This document shows, one piece after another, positions 9,903 to 24,153 of a stretch of 64,000 nt of DNA (position 1 is the stretch's first letter; every line of letters begins with the position of its first letter). The notes under the pieces are model-generated. The model did not search any database, was not told the origin of the DNA, and was given only the letters and a program-made list of their open reading frames with translations. Both the position numbers and the translations under genes were made by a program. The stretch comes from Euonymus europaeus (lineage: Eukaryota; Streptophyta; Magnoliopsida; Celastrales; Celastraceae): the NCBI GenBank assembly GCA_963580455.1, contig OY756969.1, positions 9,997,501 to 10,061,500 of the forward strand. Direction: 5' to 3'.

Positions 9903-11344
9903 GTGTACACCGAGCAACTTTTATCGTCCGAAATTGTTCAAATCTCTCGATGAAGTTGTTTTTAGTGGTTTTGTCTATTTTAGAATGAAATTTGTTCTCT
10001 TTACAGAAAAACAATCTACGAAGAAAATACTGGTAAATTTGGACATAAAGAAACAATAAAAAGTGCATAACCTATCAACTTTGACGGGTCGGAATTACTC
10101 AATTCTATCCATGGAGGAGCCTTTAACGATTTTGTTCATTTGTCATAGAAATTTAGCGTTTTCGAATATAAATAATCTTAGAAACTTATACTCGTAAAAT
10201 TTAACATTGAAGAACAGTAAAAAGTGTACACCGAGCAACTTTGATGGTCTGAAATTGCTCAACTCTCTCTATGGAGGAGCCTTTAACGGTTTTGTTCATT
10301 TGCGCTACAAAGTTGGGGTTTTGGCATCGAAATAATCTATGGAGCTTCTACTCATAACATTTGACAAAAGAGAAATAAAAAAGTGTACACCGAGCAACTC
10401 TGATAGTCCAAAATTGCTCAACTTTCTCGACAGAAGTGCTTTGATCGGTTTTGTCAATTTGTCATAGAAACTTGGTGTTTTGGCATCGAAATAATCTCAG
10501 AAGCTTATACTCGTAAAATTTAACATAGAAGAACAATAAAAAGTGCATACCTATCAACTATGACGGGTCAAAATTACTCAATTCTATCCATGGAGGAGCC
10601 TTTAACGTTTTTGTCCATTTTTCATACAAAATTGGTGTTTTGGCATCGAAATAATCTCAGAAGCTTTTACTCGTAAAATTTGACATAGAAGAATAATAAA
10701 AAGTGTACACAGAGCAACTTTGATTGTCCGAAAGTGTTCAAATCTCTCGGTTAAGTTGTTTTTAGTGGTTTTGCCCAATTTATAACGAAATTTGTTCTCT
10801 TTACAACAAAATAGTCTACGAAGCAAATACTGGTAAATTTGTAGGTAAAAAAAACAATAAAAAGTTCATACCGAGCAACTTTGATGGTCCGAAATTGCTC
10901 AACTCTCTCTATGGAGGAGCCTTTAACGGTTTTGTCCATTTGCGCTACAAAGTTGGGGTTTTGGCATCGAAATAATATATGGAGCTTATACTCGTAAAAT
11001 TTGAAATAAGAGAACAATAAAAAGTGTATACCGAACAACTTTGACAGACCGAAATTGCTTAACTTTCTCGACAGAGGTGCTTTGATCGGTTTTGTCCATT
11101 TGTCATAAAAAACTTGTTGTTTTGGCATCGAAATAATCTCAGAAGCTTATATTGGTAAAATTTGAAATAGAAGAACAATAAAAAGTGTACACCGAGCAAC
11201 TTTGATGGTCCAAAATTGCTCAACTCTCTCTATGGGGGAGCTTTTAATGGTTTTGTCCATTTGTCGTACAAAGTTGGTGTTTTGGCATCGAAATAATCTC
11301 ATAAGCTTATACTCGTAAAATTTGACATATAAGAAAAATAAAAA
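9903..11344 (+). repeat. 9-mer HOR unit 2 (1442 bp)
   Basis: Full nine-monomer unit, nearly identical to unit 1. One monomer differs: the B head at the position matching 9421 is replaced near 10870 by an A-like head (GAGCAACTTTGATGGTCCG), suggesting a short gene-conversion patch. Confidence 0.8.
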
Positions 11345-12785
11345 GTGTACACCGAGCAACTTTTATCGTCCGAAATTGTTCAAATCTCTCGATGAAGTTG
11401 TTTTTAGTGGTTTTGTCTATTTTAGAATGAAATTTGTTCTCTTTACAGAAAAACAATCTACGAAGAATATACTGGTAAATTTGGACATAAAGAAACAATA
11501 AAAAGTGCATAACCTATACACTTTGACGGGTCGGAATTACTCAATTCTATCCATGGAGGAGCCTTTAACGATTTTGTTCATTTGTCATAGAAATTTAGTG
11601 TTTTCGCATATAAATAATCTTAGAAACTTCTACTCGTAAAATTTAACATTGAAGAACAATAAAAAGTGTACACCGAGCAACTTTGATGGTACAAAATTGC
11701 TCAACTCTCTCTGTGGAGGAGCCTTTAACGGTTTTGTTCATTTGCGCTACAAAGTTGGGGTTTTGGCATCGAAATAATCTATGGAGCTTCTACTCATAAC
11801 ATTTGACAAAAGAGAAATAAAAAAGTGTACACCGAGCAACTCTGATAGTCCAAAATTGCTCAACTTTCTCGACAGAAGTGCTTTCATCGGTTTTGTCCAT
11901 TTGTCATAGAAACTTGGTGTTTTGGCATCGAAATAATCTCAGAAGCTTATACTCGTAAAATTTAACATAGAAGAACAATAAAAAGTGCATACCTATCAAC
12001 TATGACGGGTCAAAATTACTCAATTCTATCCATGGAGGAGCCTTTAACGTTTTTGTCCATTTTTCATACAAAATTGGTGTTTTGGCATCGAAATAATCTC
12101 AGAAGCTTTTACTCGTAAAATTTGACATAGAAGAATAATAAAAAGTGTACACCGAGCAACTTTGGTTGTCCGAAATTGTTCAAATCTCTCGATTAAGCTG
12201 TTTTTAGTGGTTTTGCCCAATTTATAACGAAATTTGTTCTCTTTACAACAAAATAGTCTACGAAGCAAATACTGGTAAATTTGTACGTAAAAAAACAATA
12301 AAAAGTTCATACCTATCAAATTTGACGGTTCGAAGTTACTCAATTCTATCCATGGAGGAGCCTTTAACGGTTTTGTCCATTTGCGCTACAAAGTTGGGGT
12401 TTTGGCATCGAAATAATATATGGAGCTTATACTCGTAAAATTTGAAATAAGAGAACAATAAAAAGTGTATACCGAACAACTTTGATAGACCGAAATTGCT
12501 CAACTTTCTCGACAGAGGTGCTTTGATCGGTTTTGTCCATTTGTCATAGAAAACTTGTTGTTTTGGCATCGAAATAATCTCAGAAGCTTATATTGGTAAA
12601 ATTTGAAATAGAAGAACAATAAAAAGTGTACACCGAGCAACTTTGATGGTCCAAAATTGCTCAACTCTTTCTATAGAAGTGCTTTTAACGGTTTTGTCCA
12701 TTTGTCGTAGAAAGTTGTTGTTTTGGCATTGAAATAATCTCATAAGCTTATACTCGTAAAATTTGACATATAAGAACAATAAAAA
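11345..12785 (+). repeat. 9-mer HOR unit 3 (1441 bp)
   Basis: Full nine-monomer unit, with the C monomer at 12145 region carrying the GATTAAGCTG variant that is then shared by most later units. Confidence 0.82.
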
Positions 12786-14226
12786 GTGTACACCGAGCAA
12801 CTTTTATCGTCCGAAATTGTTCAAATCTCTCGATGAAGTTGTTTTTAGTGGTTTTGTCTATTTTAGAATGAAATTTGTTCTCTTTACAGAAAAACAATCT
12901 ACGAAGAAAATACTGGTAAATTTGGACATAAAGAAACAATAAAAAGTGCATAACCTATCAACTTTGACGGGTCGGAATTACTCAATTCTATCCATGGAGG
13001 AGCCTTTAACGATTTTGTTCATTTGTCATAGAAATTTAGTGTTTTCGCATATAAATAATCTTAGAAACTTATACTCGTAAAATTTAACATTGAAGAACAA
13101 TAAAAAGTGTACAACGAGCAACTTTGATGGTCCGAAATTGCTCAACTCTTTCTATGGAGGAGCCTTTAACGGTTTTGTTCATTTGCGCTACAAAGTTGGG
13201 GTTTTGGCATCGAAATAATATAAGGAGCTTATACTCATAACATTTGACAAAAGAGAAATAAAAAAGTGTACACCGAGCAACTCTGATAGTCCAAAATTGC
13301 TCAACTTTCTCGACAGAAGTGCTTTGATCGGTTTTGTCCATTTGTCATAGAAACTTGGTGTTTTGGCGTCGAAATAATCTCAGAAGCTTATACTCGTAAA
13401 ATTTAACATAGAAGAACAATAAAAAGTGCATACCTATCAACTACGACGGGTACAAATTACTCAATTCTATCCATGGAGGAGCCTTTAACGTTTTTGTCGA
13501 TTTTTCATACAAAATTGGTGTTTTGGCATCGAAATAATCTCAGAAGCTTTTACTCGTAAAATTTGACATAGAAGAATAATAAAAAGTGTACACCGAGCAA
13601 CTTTGGTTGTCCGAAATTGTTCAAATCTCCCGATTAAGCTGTTTTTAGTGGTTTTGCCCAATTTATAACGAAATTTGTTCTCTTTACAACAAAATAGTCT
13701 ACGAAGCAAATACTGGTAAATTTGTACGTAAAAAAACAATAAAAAGTTCATACCTATCAAATTTGACGGTTCGAAGTTACTCAATTCTATCCATGGAGGA
13801 GCCTTTAACGGTTTTGTCCATTTGCGCTACAAAGTTGGGGTTTTGGCATCGAAATAATATATGGAGCTTATACTCGTAAAATTTGAAATAAGAGAACAAT
13901 AAAAAGTGTATACCGAACAACTTTGATAGACCGAAATTGCTCAACTTTCTCGACAGAGGTGCTTTGATCGGTTTTGTCCATTTGTCATAGAAAACTTATT
14001 GTTTTGGCATCGAAATAATCTCAGAAGCTTATATTGGTAAAATTTGAAATAGAAGAACAATAAAAAGTGTACACCGAGCAACTTTGATGGTCCAAAATTG
14101 CTAAACTCTTTCTATAGAAGAGCTTTTAACGGTTTTGTCCATTTATCAAAGAAAGTTGGTGTTTTGGAATCGAAATAATCTCAGAAGTTTATACTCGTAA
14201 AATTTGACATATAAGAACAATAAAAA
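12786..14226 (+). repeat. 9-mer HOR unit 4 (1441 bp)
   Basis: Full nine-monomer unit. It has an AATATAAGGAGC variant near 13217 shared only with unit 8 (near 18341), 5124 bp away. Confidence 0.82.
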
Positions 14227-15666
14227 GTGTACACCGAACAACTTTTATCGTCCGAAATTGTTCAAATCTCTCGATGAAGTTGTTTTTAGTGGTTTTGTCT
14301 ATTTTAGAATGAAATTTGTTCTCTTTACAGAAAAACAATCTACGAAGAAAATACTGGTAAATTTGGACATAAAGAAACAATAAAAAGTGCATAACCTATC
14401 AACTTTGACGGGTCGGAATTACTCAATTCTATCCATGGAGGAGCCTTTAACGATTTTGTTCATTTGTCATAGAAATTTAGTGTTTTCGCATATAAATAAT
14501 CTTAGAAACTTATACTCGTAAAATTTAACATTGAAGAACAATAAAAAGTGTACACCGAGCAACTTTGATGGTCCGAAATTGCTCAACTCTCTCTATGGAG
14601 GAGCCTTTAACGGTTTTGTTCATTTGCGCTACAAAGTTGGGGTTTTGGCATCGAAATAATCTATGGAGCTTCTACTCATAACATTTGACAAAAGAGAAAT
14701 AAAAAAGTGTACACCGAGCAACTCTGATAGTCCAAAATTGCTCAACTTTCTCGACAGAAGTGCTTTGATCGGTTTTGTCCATTTGTCATAGAAACTTGGT
14801 GTTTTGGCATCGAAATAATCGCAGAAGCTTATACTCGTAAAATTTAACATAGAAGAACAATAAAAAGTGCATACCTATCAACTACGACGGGTCAAAATTA
14901 CTCAATTCTATCCATGGAGGAGCCTTTAACGTTTTTGTCCATTTTTCATACAAAATTGGTGTTTTGGCATCGAAATAATCTCAGAAGCTTTTACTCGTAA
15001 AATTTGACATAGAAGAATAATAAAAAGTGTACACCGAGCAACTTTGATTGTCCGAAATAGTTCAAATCTCTCGATTAAGCTGTTTTTAGTGGTTTTGCCC
15101 AATTTATAACGAAATTTGTTCTCTTTACAACAAAATAGTCTACGAAGCAAATACTGGTAAATTTGTACGTAAAAAACAATAAAAAGTTCATACCTATCAA
15201 ATGTGACGGTTCGAAGTTACTCAATTCTATCCATGGAGGAGCCTTTAACGGTTTTGTCCATTTGCGCTACAAAGTTGGGGTTTTGGCATCGAAACAATAT
15301 ATGGAGCTTATACTCGTAAAATTTGAAATAAGAGAACAATAAAAAGTGTATACCGAACAACTTTGATAGACCGAAATTGCTCAACTTTCTCGACAAAGGT
15401 GCTTTGATCGGTTTTGTCCATTTGTCATAGAAAACTTGTTGTTTTGGCATCGAAATAATCTCAGAAGCTTATATTGGTAAAATTTGAAATAGAAGAACAA
15501 TAAAAAGTGGACACCGAGCAACTTTGATGTTCCAAAATTGCTAAACTCTTTCTATAGAAGTGCTTTTAACGGTTTTGTCCATTTATCAAAGAAAGTTGGT
15601 GTTTTGGAATCGAAATAATCTCAGAAGTTTATACTCGTAAAATTTGACATATAAGAACAATAAAAA
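14227..15666 (+). repeat. 9-mer HOR unit 5 (1440 bp)
   Basis: Full nine-monomer unit; its last A monomer has the TTTCTATAGAAG and TTTATCAAAGAAAG variants. Confidence 0.82.
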
Positions 15667-16468
15667 GTGTACACCGAGCAACTTTTATCGTCCGAAATTG
15701 TTCAAATCTCTCGATGAATTTGTTTTTAGTGGTTTTGTCTATTTTAGAATGAAATTTGTTCTCTTTACAGAAAAACAATCTACGAAGAATATACTGGTAA
15801 ATTTGGACATAAAGAAACAATAAAAAGTGCATAACCTATCAACTTTGACGGGTCGGAATTACTCAATTCTATCCATGGAGGAGCCTTTAACGATTTTGTT
15901 CATTTGTCATAGAAATTTAGTGTTTTCGCATATAAATAATCTTAGAAACTTATACTCGTAAAATTTAACATTGAAGAACAATAAAAAGTGTACACCGAGC
16001 AACTTTGATGGTCCGAAATTGCTCAACTCTCTCTATGGAGGAGCCTTTAACGGTTTTGTCCATTTGCGCTACAAAGTTGGGGTTTTGGCATCGAAATAAT
16101 ATATTGAGCTTATACTCGTAAAATTTGAATTAAGAGAACAATAAAAAGTGTATACCGAACAACTTTGATAGACCGAAATTGCTCAACTTTCTCGACAGAG
16201 GTGCTTTGATCGGTTTTGTCCATTTGTCATAGAAAACTTATTGTTTTGGCATCGAAATAATCTCAGAAGCTTATATTGGTAAAATTTGAAATAGAAGAAC
16301 AATAAAAAGTGTACACCGAGCAACTTTGATGGTCAAAAATTGCTAAACTCTTTCTATAGAAGAGCTTTTAACGGTTTTGTCCATTTATCAAAGAAAGTTG
16401 GTGTTTTGGAATCGAAATAATCTCAGAAGTTTATACTCGTAAAATTTGACATATAAGAACAATAAAAA
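15667..16468 (+). repeat. Contracted HOR unit 6, five monomers (802 bp)
   Basis: Monomer order is C-B-A-D-A with heads at about 15667, 15827, 15987, 16148 and 16308. The internal D-B-C-B block of the standard unit is missing, an exact four-monomer deletion that keeps monomer phase. Confidence 0.82.
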
Positions 16469-17909
16469 GTGTACACCGAGCAACTTTTATCGTCCGAAAT
16501 TGTTCAAATCTCTCGATGAAGTTGTTTTTAGTGGTTTTGTCTATTTTAGAATGAAATTTGTTCTCTTTACAGAAAAACAATCTACGAAGAATATACTGGT
16601 AAATTTGGACATAAAGAAACAATAAAAAGTGCATAACCTATACGCTTTGACGGGTCGGAATTACTCAATTCTATCCATGGAGGAGCCTTTAACGATTTTG
16701 TTCATTTGTCATAGAAATTTAGTGTTTTCGAATATAAATAATCTTAGAAACTTATACTCGTAAAATTTAACATTGAAGAACAATAAAAAGTGTACACCGA
16801 GCAACTTTGATGGTCCGAAATTGCTCAACTCTCTCTATGGAGGAGCCTTTAACGGTTTTGTTCATTTGCGCTACAAAGTTGGGGTTTTGGCATCGAAATA
16901 ATCTATGGAGCTTCTACTCATAACATTTGACAAAAGAGAAATAAAAAAGTGTACACCGAGCAACTCTGATAGTCCAAAATTGCTCAACTTTCTCGACAGA
17001 AGTGCTTTCATCGGTTTTGTCCATTTGTCATAGAAACTTGGTGTTTTAGCATCGAAATAATCTCAGAAGCTTATACTCGTAAAATTTAACATAGAAGAAC
17101 AATAAAAAGTGCATACCTATCAACTATGATGGGTCAAAATTACTCAATTCTATCCATGGAGGAGCCTTTAACGTTTTTGTCCATTTTTCATACAAAATTG
17201 GTGTTTTGGCATCGAAATAATCTCAGAAGCTTTTACTCGTAAAATTTGACATAGAAGAATAATAAAAAGTGTACACCGAGCAACTTTGATTGTCCGAAAT
17301 TGTTCAAATCTCTCGATTAAGCTGTTTTTAGTGGTTTTGCCCAATTTATAACGAAATTTGTTCTCTTTACAACAAAATAGTCTACGAAGCAAATACTGGT
17401 AAATTTGTACGTAAAAAAACAATAAAAAGTTCATACCTATCAAATTTGACGGTTCGAAGTTACTCAATTCTATCCATGGAGGAGCCTTTAACGGTTTTGT
17501 CCATTTGCGCTACAAAGTTGGGGTTTTGGCATCGAAATAATATATGGAGCTTATACTCGTAAAATTTGAAATAAGAGAACAATAAAAAGTGTATACCGAA
17601 CAACTTTGATAGACCGAAATTGCTCAACTTTCTCGACAGAGGTGCTTTGATCGGTTTTGTCCATTTGTCATAGAAAACTTGTTGTTTTGGCATCGAAATA
17701 ATCTCAGAAGCTTATATTGGTAAAATTTGAAATAGAAGAACAATAAAAAGTGTACACCGAGCAACTTTGATGGTCCAAAATTGCTCAACTCTTTCTATAG
17801 AAGTGCTTTTAACGGTTTTGTCCATTTGTCGTAGAAAGTTGGTGTTTTGGCATTGAAATAATCTCATAAGCTTATACTCGTAAAATTTGACATATAAGAA
17901 CAATAAAAA
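16469..17909 (+). repeat. 9-mer HOR unit 7 (1441 bp)
   Basis: Full nine-monomer unit, closest to unit 3 (offset 5124 bp): both share the TATACACTTTGACGGG/TATACGCTTTGACGGG type head in the second monomer. Confidence 0.8.
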
Positions 17910-19350
17910 GTGTACACCGAGCAACTTTTATCGTCCGAAATTGTTCAAATCTCTCGATGAAGTTGTTTTTAGTGGTTTTGTCTATTTTAGAATGAAATTT
18001 GTTCTCTTTACAGAAAAACAATCTACGAAGAAAATACTGGTAAATTTGGACATAAAGAAACAATAAAAAGTGCATAACCTATCAACTTTGACGGGTCGGA
18101 ATTACTCAATTCTATCCATGGAGGAGCCTTTAACGATTTTGTTCATTTGTCATAGAAATTTAGTGTTTTCGCATATAAATAATCTTAGAAACTTATACTC
18201 GTAAAATTTAACATTGAAGAACAATAAAAAGTGTACACCGAGCAACTTTGATGGTCCGAAATTGCTCAACTCTCTCTATGGAGGAGCCTTTAACGGTTTT
18301 GTTCATTTGCGCTACAAAGTTGGGGTTTTGGCATCGAAATAATATAAGGAGCTTATACTCATAACATTTGACAAAAGAGAAATAAAAAAGTGTACACCGA
18401 GCAACTCTGATAGTCCAAAATTGCTCAACTTTCTCGACAGAAGTGCTTTGATCGGTTTTGTCCATTTGTCATAGAAACTTGGTGTTTTGGCATCGAAATA
18501 ATCTCAGAAGCTTATACTCGTAAAATTTAACATAGAAGAACAATAAAAAGTGCATACCTATCAACTACGACGGGTACAAATTACTCAATTCTATCCATGG
18601 AGGAGCCTTTAACGTTTTTGTCGATTTTTCATACAAAATTGGTGTTTTGGCATCGAAATAATCTCAGAAGCTTTTACTCGTAAAATTTGACATAGAAGAA
18701 TAATAAAAAGTGTACACCGAGCAACTTTGATTGTCCGAAATTGTTCAAATCTCTCGATTAAGTTGTTTTTAGTGGTTTTGCCCAATTTATAACGAAATTT
18801 GTTCTCTTTACAACAAAATAGTCTACGAAGCAAATACTGGTAAATTTGTACGTAAAAAAACAATAAAAAGTTCATACCTATCAAATTTGACGGTTCGAAG
18901 TTACTCAATTCTATCCATGGAGGAGCCTTTAACGGTTTTGTCCATTTGCGCTACAAAGTTTGGGTTTTGGCATCGAAATTATATATGGAGCTTATACTCG
19001 TAAAATTTGAAATAAGAGAACAATAAAAAGTGTATACCGAACAACTTTGATAGACCGAAATTGCTCAACTTTCTCGACAAAGGTGCTTTGATCGGTTTTG
19101 TCCATTTGTCATAGAAAACTTGTTGTTTTGGCATCGAAATAATCTCAGAAGCTTATATTGGTAAAATTTGAAATAGAAGAACAATAAAAAGTGTACACCG
19201 AGCAACTTTGATGGTCCAAAATTGCTAAACACTTTCTATAGAAGAGCTTTTAACGGGTTTATCCATTTATCAAAGAAAGTTGGTGTTTTGGAATCGAAAT
19301 AATCTCAGAAGTTTATACTCGTAAAATTTGACATATAGGAACAATAAAAA
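17910..19350 (+). repeat. 9-mer HOR unit 8 (1441 bp)
   Basis: Full nine-monomer unit, closest to unit 4, sharing the AATATAAGGAGC and CGGGTACAAATTAC variants. Confidence 0.82.
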
Positions 19351-21270
19351 GTGTACACCGAGCAACTTTTATCGTCCGAAATTGTTCAAATCTCTCGATG
19401 AAGTTGTTTTTAGTGGTTTTGTCTATTTTAGAATGAAATTTGTTCTCTTTACAGAAAAACAATCTACGAAGAAAATACTGGTAAATTTGGACATAAAGAA
19501 ACAATAAAAAGTGCATAACCTATCAACTTTGACGGGTCGGAATTACTCAATTCTATCCATGGAGGAGCCTTTAAATATTTTGTTCATTTGTCATAGAAAT
19601 TTATTGTTTTCGAATATAAATAATCTTAGAAACTTATACTCGAAAAATTTAACATTGAAGAACAATAAAAAGTGTACACCGAGCAACTTTGATGGTCCGA
19701 AATTGCTCAACTCTCTCTATGGAGGAGCCTTTAACGGTTTTGTTCATTTGCGCTACAAAGTTGGGGTTTTGGCATCGAAATAATCTATGGAGCTTCTACT
19801 CATAACATTTGACAAAAGAGAAATAAAAAAGTGTACACCGAGCAACTCTGATAGTCCAAAATTGCTCAACTTTCTCGACAGAAGTGCTTTAATCGGTTTT
19901 GTCCATTTGTCATAGAAACTTGGTGTTTTGGCATCGAAATAATCTCAGAAGCTTATACTCGTAAAATTTAACATAGAAGAACAATAAAAAGTGCATACCT
20001 ATCAACGATGACGGGTCAAAATTACTCAATTCTATCCATGGAGGAGCCTTTAACAATTTTGTCCATTTTTCATACAAAATTGGTGTTTTGGCATCGAAAT
20101 AATCTCAGAAGCTTTTACTCGTAAAATTTGACATAGAAGAATAATAAAAAGTGTACACCGAGCAACTTTGATGGTCCGAAATTGCTCAACTCTCTCTATG
20201 GAGGAGCCTTTAACGGTTTTGTTCATTTGCGCTACAAAGTTGGGGTTTTGGCATCGAAATAATCTATGGAGCTTCTACTCATAACATTTGACAAAAGAGA
20301 AATAAAAAAGTGTACACCGAGCAACTCTGATAGTCCAAAATTGCTCAACTTTATCGACAGAATTGCTTTGATCGGTTTTGTCCATTTGTCATAGAAACTT
20401 GGTGTTTTGGCATCGAAATAATCTCAGAAGCTTATACTCGTAAAATTTAACATAGAAGAACAATAAAAAGTGCATACCTATCAAATATGACGGGTCAAAA
20501 TTACTCAATTCTATCCATGGAGGAGCCTTTAACGTTTTTGTCCATTTTTCATACAAAATTGGTGTTTTGGCATCGAAATAATCTCAGAAGCTTTTACTAA
20601 TAAAATTTGACATAGAAGAATAATAAAAAGTGTACACCGAGCAACTTTGATTGTCCGAAATTGTTGAAATCTCTCGATTAAGCTGTTTTTAGTGGTTTTG
20701 CCCAATTTATAACGAAATTTGTTCTCTTTACAACAAACTAGTCTACGAAGCAAATACTGGTAAATTTGTACGTAAAAAACCAATAAAAAGTTCATACCTA
20801 TCAAATTTGACGGTTCGAAGTTACTCAATTCTATTCATGGAGGAGCTTTTAACGGTTTTGTCCATTTGCGCTACAAAGTTGGGGTTTTGGCATCGAAATA
20901 ATATATGGAGCTTATACTCGTAAAATTTGAAATAAGAGAACAATAAAAAGTGTATACCGAACAACTTTGATAGACCGAAATTGCTCAACTTTCTCGACAG
21001 AGGTGCTTTGATCGGTTTTGTCCATTTGTCATAGAAAACTTGTTGTTTTGGCATCGAAATAATCTCAGAAGCTTATATTGGTAAAATTTGAAATAGAAGA
21101 ACAATAAAAAGTGTACACCGAGCAACTTTGATGGTCCAAAATTGCTAAACTCTTTCTATAGAAGAGCTTTTAACGGTTTTGTCCATTTATCAAAGAAAGT
21201 TGGTGTTTTGGAATCGAAATAATCTCAGAAGTTTATACTCGTAAAATTTGACATATAGGAACAATAAAAA
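19351..21270 (+). repeat. Expanded HOR unit 9, twelve monomers (1920 bp)
   Basis: A three-monomer A-D-B block occurs twice in a row (A heads at about 19671 and 20151, D at about 19831 and 20311, B at about 19991 and 20471). This gives 9+3 monomers, a simple three-monomer tandem duplication. Confidence 0.82.
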
Positions 21271-22712
21271 GTGTACACCGAGCAACTTTTATCGTCCGAA
21301 ATTGTTCAAATCTCTCGATGAAGTTGTTTTTAGTGGTTTTGTCTATTTTAGAATGAAATTTGTTCTCTTTACAGAAAAACAATCTACGAAGAATATACTG
21401 GTAAATTTGGACATAAAGAAACAATAAAAAGTGCATAACCTATCAACTTTGACGGGTCGGAATTACTCAATTCTATCCATGGAGGAGCCTTTAAATATTT
21501 TGTTCATTTGTCATAGAAATTTAGTGTTTTCGCATATAAAAAATCTTAGAAACTTATACTCGTAAAATTTAACATTGAAGAACAATAAAAAGTGTACACC
21601 GAGCAACTTTGATGGTCCGAAATTGCTCAACTCTCTCTATGGAGGAGCCTTTAACGGTTTTGTTCATTTGCGCTACAAAGTTGGGGTTTTGGCATCGAAA
21701 TAATCTATGGAGCTTCTACTCATAACATTTGACAAAAGAGAAATAAAAAATTGTACACCGAGCAACTCTGATAGTCCAAAATTGCTCAACTTTCTCGACA
21801 TAAGTGCTTTGATCGGTTTTGTCCATTTGTCATAGAAAACTTATGTTTTGGCATCGAAATAATCTCAGAAGCTTATACTCGTAAAATTTAACATAGAAGA
21901 ACAATAAAAAGTGCATACCTATCAACTATGACGGGTCAAAATTACTCAATTCTATCCATGGAGGAGCCTTTAACGTTTTTGTCCATTTTTCATACAAAGT
22001 TGGTGTTTTGGCATCGAAATAATCTCAGAAGCTTTTACTCGTAAAATTTGACATAGAAGAATAATAAAAAGTGTACACCGAGCAACTTTGATTGTCCGAA
22101 ATTGTTCAAATCTCTCGATTAAGCTGTTTTAAGTGGTTTTTGCCCAATTTATAACGAAATTTGTTCTCTTTACAACAAAATAGTCTACGAAGCAAATACT
22201 GGTAAATTTGTACGTAAAAAACCAATAAAAAGTTCATACCTATCAAATTTGACGGTTCGAAGTTACTCAATTCTATCCATGGAGGAGCCTTTAACGGTTT
22301 TGTCCATTTGCGCTACAAAGTTGGGGTTTTGGCATCGAAATAATATATGGAGCTTATACTCGTAAAATTTGAAATAAGAGAACAATAAAAAGTGTATACC
22401 GAACAACTTTGATAGACCGAAATTGCTCAACTTTCTCGACAGAGGTGCTTTGATCGGTTTTGTCCATTTGTCAAAGAAAACTTGTTGTTTTGGCATCGAA
22501 ATAATCTCAGAAGCTTATATTGGTAAAATTTGAAATAGAAGAACAATAAAAAGTGCACACCGAGCAACTTTGATGGTCCAAAATTGCTAAACTCTTTCTA
22601 TAGAAGAGCTTTTAACGGTTATGTCCATTTATCAAAGAAAGTTGGTGTTTTGGAATCGAAATAATCTCAGAAGTTTATACTCGTAAAATTTGACATATAA
22701 GAACAATAAAAA
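21271..22712 (+). repeat. 9-mer HOR unit 10 (1442 bp)
   Basis: Full nine-monomer unit, with AAATATTTTG near 21494 shared with unit 9 (near 19574). Confidence 0.82.
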
Positions 22713-24153
22713 GTGTACACCGAGCAACTTTTATCGTCGGAAATTGTTCAAATCTCTCGATGAAGTTGTTTTTAGTGGTTTTGTCTATTTTAGAATGAAA
22801 TTTGTTCTCTTTACAGAAAAACAATCTACGAAGAAAATACTGGTAAATTTGGACATAAAGAAACAATACAAAGTGCATAACCTATCAACTTTGACGGGTC
22901 GGAATTACTCAATTCTATCCATGGAGGAGCCTTTAACGATTTTGTTCATTTGTCATAGAAATTTAGTGTTTTCGCATATAAATAATCTTAGAAACTTATA
23001 CTCGTAAAATTTAACATTGAAGAACAATAAAAAGTGTACACCGAGCAACTTTGATGGTCCGAAATTGCTCAACTCTCTCTATGGAGGAGCCTTTAACGGT
23101 TTTGTTCATTTGCGCTACAAAGTTGGGGTTTTGGCATCGAAATAATCTATGGAGCTTCTACTCATAACATTTGACAAAAGAGAAATAAAAAAGTGTACAC
23201 CGAGCAACTCTGATAGTCCAAAATTGCTCAACTTTCTCGACAGAAGTGCTTTGATCGGTTTTGTCCATTTGTCATAGAAACTTGGTGTTTTGGCATCGAA
23301 ATAATCTCAGAAGCTTATACTCGTAAAATTTAACATAGAAGAACAATAAAAAGTGCATACCTATCAACTATGACGGGTCAAAATTACTCAATTCTATCCA
23401 TGGAGGAGCCTTTAACGTTTTTGTCCATTTTTCATACAAAATTGGTGTTTTGGCATCGAAATAATTTTAGAAGCTTTTACTCGTAAAATTTGACATAGAA
23501 GAATAATAAAAAGTGTACACCGAGCAACTTTGATTGTCCGAAATTGTTGAAATCTCTCGATTAAGCTGTTTTTAGTGGTTTTGCCCAATTTATAACGAAA
23601 TTTGTTTTCTTTACAACAAAATAGTCTACGAAGCAAATACTGGTAAATTTGTACGTAAAAAACCAATAAAAAGTTCATACCTATCAAATTTGAGGGTTCG
23701 AAGTTACTCAATTCTATTCATGGAGAAGCCTTTAACGGTTTTGTCCATTTGCGCTACAAAGTTGGGGTTTTGGCATCGAAGTAATATATGGAGCTTATAC
23801 TCGTAAAATTTGAAATAAGAGAACAATAAAAAGTGTATACCGAATAACTTTGATAGACCGAAATTGCTCAACTTTCTCGACAGAGGTGCTTTGATCGGTT
23901 TTGTCCATTTGTCATAGAAAACTTGTTGTTTTGGCATCAAAATAATCTCAGAAGCTTATATTGGTAAAATTTGAAATAGAAGAACAATAAAAAGTGTACA
24001 CCGAGCAACTTTGATGGTCCAAAATTGCTAAACTCTTTCTATAGAAGAGCTTTTAACGGTTTTGTCCATTTATCAAAGAAAGTTGGTGTTTTGGAATCGA
24101 AATAATCTCAGAAGTTTATACTCGTAAAATTTGACATATAAGAACAATAAAAA
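22713..24153 (+). repeat. 9-mer HOR unit 11 (1441 bp)
   Basis: Full nine-monomer unit. It carries private variants (ATCGTCGGAAATTG at about 22733, AATAATTTTAGAAGC at about 23461, CATGGAGAAGCC at about 23719) that recur exactly 3202 bp later in unit 14. Confidence 0.83.
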
